In this document: positions 23,160 to 26,990 of the stretch, piece after piece
Layout of the letters: every line of letters starts with the position of its first letter
How positions within the stretch are numbered: position 1 is the first letter of the stretch
Origin: a virus
Virus record (IMG/VR): IMGVR_UViG_3300016457_000232
Location: 1-26,990 of that record
Direction: 5' to 3' (one strand)
Length of the DNA stretch: 26,990 nucleotides
Notes under the pieces: generated by a model
Databases searched by the model: none
Told to the model about the DNA's origin: nothing
The model's input: only the letters and a program-made list of their open reading frames with translations
Program-made: the position numbers and the translations under genes

Positions 23160-25136
23160 TTATTCAATATACGGCAAGCTCAAACATCTACAATTAATCG
23201 TGTTTTCTGGGCTTCCATTCGGATCTCCTGGATACATTAAATGCTCCCCACCTACAACAAACGGCTGGTTAGTTTCTACAACTTGTCCATCAGCGTCTAA
23301 ATGAGCTGGCCTTACTCTCTCATCACGCGCTGTTAACCACTCTTTTCTTTCTATTCCGTTCTCCACAAGTGTCATATGATGTGAACGATTAACTACGCCA
23401 AAGATTTCAGTTCTTGCTATCGTTCCAGCTCGTTGCCTTTTTGAAAGTGTCATGATATCTTCAACTCTCTTAGCAAGATCTCTCTCTCCTTCACCTGCAA
23501 TAAAGCCCTTTATTAAACTGTCTTTTAATTTTTTGTAAGTTGTGTTTTCAACTAATGTAGCAAATTTCTGTGAACGCTTTTCCAAGAATTCCATTGCACG
23601 CTCATCATAACCGCTTAATGAAACAAACAGTCCCCACCTTTGAGCATAATCTTCAGAAGCATCACTAAAAATCTCTGGCATTTGTTTAAGATAATAATCG
23701 GCCCAAAGTGTTATTTCGTTGTCTTCTAACAAAAATCTTAGTATCTCTTCCGCTAATCGTTCGGCTTCAGGTTGAGTGAGTTTGGTGATATGTTTGTTTT
23801 TTAAAGTTTCGTGTAAATTCTCTAATACAATTTCTTCTTGCTTAGTAAATCTTCTTGCGACCCAACCTTTAAAAAAACTCTCATTCCTCTCCTGCTTTGC
23901 TACCAGTTCATCCCAGTATTTTAATTTTTCTTCTTTGTCTAATCCCTTTTTCTTGGGTTCTTTAACACCAAACAAAATAGGTTGTGCTGGTTCGTCCCCC
24001 CACTCAACAGGTTCATAACCAAGCTCGGCCCTAATTTCATTTATCGTTAAGATGTTATTTTTTACATATTGCACATGTTTTGTAACTTCAAACTCCTCGT
24101 CCTGAGGAATAACACTATCAAAATCAAAAACAACATTTTCTTCAAAATGAGGTAAATAGTATTTATTCAACGTTTCTCTTATCATTACCAATTTTGGTGT
24201 TATTGTGTTTTTTGCAAATGTATAATCATTTACATATGCAGTTGCTTTGTTTGCGTTATCATTCAGTCCCAACTTAGTCAATGGAACACCAAATACCATT
24301 GCAATTTCTTCACGATTGAATTTTTTAAGATTGTAAAACTCCATATCTTTCTGAGACAATTGCAACGGTTTCACATCAAGACCATTTTCCAAGATAATTG
24401 CTTTATGCGCGTTGTCTATCCCCCTGAAATTCTTTTCTATCATTGTTTTTAATTTCTTAAATTGTTCATCAGTTAAAGGTTTATCGGTTATAAATGCAGT
24501 TCTTGGAGCAGCTGCGTTATAGAAAAAGTTCTTGTTCCATTGTGTTGCGTAGTAATCTGAATCAACCGTAATAGCCGCAGCTTCAAGTGGCGATAAACCT
24601 CTATAAACATCAGCAGGATTAGGATATTTAAAGAATACAACATCATCAAGTTCAAGCCTTATCTTTTTCGAGCCCGAATTGTATTCCCAGCTTTCTGGCA
24701 TATTATTCTGGTTTAATTTCAAAGTTAATTTCGTCGGGTTCAAAGGTACAATCCCAATAATCTGTTTCAAGTTATTTTTGATTAATAACCACATTGCCTC
24801 TCCTGTTAATTCAAGATGTTGTACCGTTAATAAGAATAATTCATATCGCGTCATAAATGGATTTGGATTATTAAAAAGCTTTAACGCAATATGGTCATCT
24901 ATTTCTTGCCAATCACTATTTGTCACTCGGTATAATCTCCAACTAGCAGCTGCAACAGTTTGCGCAACAACACGCACACAAGAGTATACCGTCACCACCT
25001 GACCGTAGTTTTTTAAATACTCTTCGGTAGTTCTTGATGGCGCATCTTTGAATGTTTGATATCTTACCGTAAAAGGTGGAATTTGAGTTTCATTCGTTTT
25101 TTGTTTTTTTCTGAAAAGCCAGTCGAACCAGCCCAT
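23160..25136 (-). CDS. Portal protein fused to MuF/SPP1-gp7-like domain
   Basis: 658 residues. Residues about 1-400 are an HK97-type portal (ETQIPPFTVRYQTFKDAPSRTTEEYLKNYGQVVTVYSCVRVVAQTVA..., FNREEIAMVFGVPLTKLGL). Residues about 400-658 hold helices (VAKQERNESFFKGWVARRF) and then the MuF/SPP1 gp7 signature near the C terminus: AGTIARTEIFGVVNRSHH, ARDERVRPAHLDADGQ and PGDPNGSPENTINCRC. Portal and MuF are usually separate adjacent genes; here they form one chain with no stop between. The MuF part may be ejected with DNA. Overlaps the methyltransferase stop region by one base. Confidence 0.85.
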   Translation of the reverse strand: MGWFDWLFRKKQKTNETQIPPFTVRYQTFKDAPSRTTEEYLKNYGQVVTVYSCVRVVAQTVAAASWRLYRVTNSDWQEIDDHIALKLFNNPNPFMTRYELFLLTVQHLELTGEAMWLLIKNNLKQIIGIVPLNPTKLTLKLNQNNMPESWEYNSGSKKIRLELDDVVFFKYPNPADVYRGLSPLEAAAITVDSDYYATQWNKNFFYNAAAPRTAFITDKPLTDEQFKKLKTMIEKNFRGIDNAHKAIILENGLDVKPLQLSQKDMEFYNLKKFNREEIAMVFGVPLTKLGLNDNANKATAYVNDYTFAKNTITPKLVMIRETLNKYYLPHFEENVVFDFDSVIPQDEEFEVTKHVQYVKNNILTINEIRAELGYEPVEWGDEPAQPILFGVKEPKKKGLDKEEKLKYWDELVAKQERNESFFKGWVARRFTKQEEIVLENLHETLKNKHITKLTQPEAERLAEEILRFLLEDNEITLWADYYLKQMPEIFSDASEDYAQRWGLFVSLSGYDERAMEFLEKRSQKFATLVENTTYKKLKDSLIKGFIAGEGERDLAKRVEDIMTLSKRQRAGTIARTEIFGVVNRSHHMTLVENGIERKEWLTARDERVRPAHLDADGQVVETNQPFVVGGEHLMYPGDPNGSPENTINCRCLSLPYIE

Positions 25137-26485
25137 TATTTCACCTCACTTCTAAACAACGGCATTTTATAGTCTTGTTTGTTGATTTGTTTAAATTGTT
25201 TAATAATTGCGTTTATTCTTTTCTTAGCTATTTCAATATACTCTTCGTTTATCTCAATCCCAATCCATTTTCTGTTTAGTTTCTCACATGCCATTGCGGT
25301 TGTTCCAGATCCTAAGAATGGATCAAGATATATCTGATTTTCGTTTGGCATTGAAGTAAGTTTTACTAAATACTCAAGCAATTTTAATGGTTTGACTGTT
25401 GGGTGAATGTTTTTTAAATCTTCGCTTAACCCCATATTTCTCTCTTTTGCACTTGCTTTTGCTACATAAAAGAAGCGGGAAGCACCGCCTGAATCATCAT
25501 ATCCGCACATATACCTTGTTGGTAAGTCAAATTTACCGTATATCTTATTATTAGTTACACCACCTCTTGCACTACATTGACTTTTACTTTCTCCACTCTG
25601 CTCATCCAACATCTTTGCAGCTTCTTCATCTAAGAGAATGTTTGCAGGAAAACGACCGTTAGATATATCCCAATTTCCTTGTTTGAAGGTATTGTTTCCA
25701 AAACCCTTAATTATTTTGTTGGTGGTTGGTTTCTTATTTGCTTTTCTTTTGACTTCTTCAACGTCTTGCTTTGATACTCCTATCCTCGCACCATCAATGT
25801 TCAATCCTGCAACGTTCCATTTTAAGGCATTTTCAGCATAACTTCCTTCGTTAGGTTTAATTGCCATGATGATTGGTTCATATGCAGGTTTGAGACTGTG
25901 AGATTTATAGCCGTCCCATTGTTTGGCTTCTTCAGTAGTTAAGAATATATCTTTACTTCTAACACCTGAATAATCACTTCTATAACCTTGCTTTGCTTGT
26001 AGTTTTACATAACCTGTTTTTTGCTTATAATAAGTTCCATCCAAATTTTTCCAATCACTCCAATTAGCAGACCCTTGTTTTATCTTACTTTCCACACCTT
26101 TAGCAATATCATACGCTTTTGGAAAACCAGAACCATATAGCCACATCAACGTGTCTTTTATCTCAAATCCTGCAAGTCTTAAACTCATCGCCATTAAATC
26201 TTGTGTTCTTGCACCTGCAAATACTAATATTGTTCCTCCAGGTTTCATTACTCTATAAACTTCTTTCCATAATGCAGGTGGTGGAACAAATGCGTCCCAT
26301 GCCTTCCCCATGAAACCTTTCTTTTTCGGAACATAATCTTCTTCACCATTTAACCATTTCCCAAGCACTTCTCTAATTGTTTTCTCTGAATGTTGGGATA
26401 ATCCATAAGGTGGATCTGTGATAACCGTATCTATTGAATTATCAGGCAATTGTTTTAAAACTTCTAATGCATCACCCAAGTGCAA
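25136..26485 (-). CDS. DNA methyltransferase (beta-class, N4-cytosine/N6-adenine)
   Basis: 449 residues from TTG 26485. Motif IV DPPYG is near the N terminus (D24-G28) and motif I DPFLGSGTTAMACEK is near the C terminus (from D388), with HPTVKP just before it, the order of beta-class amino-methyltransferases. The large middle (about 60-360) must include the target-recognition region. Start uncertain: the only strong SD (GAGGTG) sits near 26531-26536, and the frame extends to an ATT at 26527, 14 codons upstream; an AUU start is possible. It could protect phage DNA from host restriction. Its placement between two structural genes is unusual. Confidence 0.85.
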   Translation of the reverse strand: MHLGDALEVLKQLPDNSIDTVITDPPYGLSQHSEKTIREVLGKWLNGEEDYVPKKKGFMGKAWDAFVPPPALWKEVYRVMKPGGTILVFAGARTQDLMAMSLRLAGFEIKDTLMWLYGSGFPKAYDIAKGVESKIKQGSANWSDWKNLDGTYYKQKTGYVKLQAKQGYRSDYSGVRSKDIFLTTEEAKQWDGYKSHSLKPAYEPIIMAIKPNEGSYAENALKWNVAGLNIDGARIGVSKQDVEEVKRKANKKPTTNKIIKGFGNNTFKQGNWDISNGRFPANILLDEEAAKMLDEQSGESKSQCSARGGVTNNKIYGKFDLPTRYMCGYDDSGGASRFFYVAKASAKERNMGLSEDLKNIHPTVKPLKLLEYLVKLTSMPNENQIYLDPFLGSGTTAMACEKLNRKWIGIEINEEYIEIAKKRINAIIKQFKQINKQDYKMPLFRSEVK

Positions 26486-26540
26486 AACACCATTTCCAAT
26501 TGCATGTTTTTCTATATTTACACTAATATTCTCACCTCAC

Positions 26541-26990
26541 TTAATCTTCAATCATTGAAAACCTTACCAATACGTTCGTGTCAACTGTACCTAAGTTTGT
26601 GATTTTTATTAAATATGTCGTGTTTGGTAAAAGTCTAAATGGCAAAATAGCTTCTAACTCTGTGCCACCTTTACTTACGGGTCCATACGTTCCACCAGCA
26701 TAGAGTTCATCAATTTGCGAACCTTCATCAGTTACGGTTGGATTTTTTACTGCTGTTGCACTACATGTTAAAGAACTAACTCTATTTCTATTTATAAGGT
26801 TGATAGTTGTACCACCTGAAATTGTCGCGTTCTCAAACAGTTGTAAAGAAATCTTATCACCGTCTGTTACAAGTGTGTCAACACTAAACAAAACAGGATT
26901 ACTTCCTGTTTGAATAGCAAAATATGCATCGTCTTCCTGTAAAATAAAATCTTTAACAAAAGCACTATATACCTTTTCATCATACAATTT
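26541..26990 (-). CDS. Structural protein, partial at the right edge
   Basis: Frame open to the right end; only the C-terminal 149 or so residues are seen (…YDEKVYSAFVKDFILQEDD). Beta-rich, with SGGTTINLINRNRVSSLTC and NTTYLIKITNLGTVDTNVLVRF, a pattern seen in phage head or tail decoration proteins. It precedes the methyltransferase and portal genes. The N terminus lies beyond the window, so its size and start are unknown. Confidence 0.6.
   Translation of the reverse strand, partial: KLYDEKVYSAFVKDFILQEDDAYFAIQTGSNPVLFSVDTLVTDGDKISLQLFENATISGGTTINLINRNRVSSLTCSATAVKNPTVTDEGSQIDELYAGGTYGPVSKGGTELEAILPFRLLPNTTYLIKITNLGTVDTNVLVRFSMIED

Noticed and set aside
1-26990. CRISPR array, insertion sequence or integrase
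   Set aside because: No regularly spaced repeats, transposase, integrase or att-like duplication was seen in the window.

Overview
The window is a contiguous stretch of a tailed-phage genome (free phage or prophage; it cannot be told apart here). All supported genes lie on the minus strand, so the biological order runs from high to low coordinates. The morphology it encodes is that of a siphovirus: HK97-type capsid, long tape measure, frameshifted tail assembly chaperone, no contractile sheath. The DNA is low in G+C, Shine-Dalgarno sites are strong (GGAGG almost everywhere), several starts are TTG or GTG, and the proteins are rich in Lys, Glu and Ile. This fits a Firmicutes or Thermotogales host, possibly thermophilic, but no gene here fixes the host. 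Integrase, repressor and terminase are not seen; the terminase probably lies beyond the right edge.

Right to left, the late region (26990 to about 5774) holds: a partial structural protein, a DNA methyltransferase, a portal fused to a MuF-type domain, a prohead protease with an added module, the HK97-fold major capsid protein, a small protein with a signal-peptide-like N terminus, head-tail connector and completion genes, a tail tube protein, two proteins with carbohydrate-binding-like features, a G/GT tail chaperone pair joined by a -1 frameshift on TTTTTTA, a 1090-residue tape measure, baseplate/tail proteins (one with eleven HxH motifs), a metallophosphoesterase, and a lysis cassette (small membrane proteins, lytic transglycosylase, holin-like protein) ending in a 48-residue TTG-start gene. 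A strong terminator at 5774-5800 closes this operon.

An AT-rich intergenic stretch (about 5413-5773) follows, with a candidate promoter reading into the early region. That transcript would start with a hairpin-rich leader containing a tRNA-like cloverleaf (5267-5335). It then encodes several small unknown proteins, a dNMP kinase, a winged-helix/HTH-like protein, a PD-(D/E)XK Fe-S nuclease of Cas4/AddB type, a putative single-strand annealing protein, and a nucleotidyltransferase-fold protein cut by the left edge. The nuclease and annealing protein look like a phage recombination pair; the kinase would supply dNTPs.

The signals least explained by the genes are: a 26-bp dyad (TGCAAYATAA-N6-TTATRTTGCA) found three times, each 2-4 nt upstream of a Shine-Dalgarno site in both early and late regions; the switch-like tRNA-like leader; and intra-operon GC-rich hairpins, two with a stop codon in the loop and one resembling a terminator just after the capsid gene.
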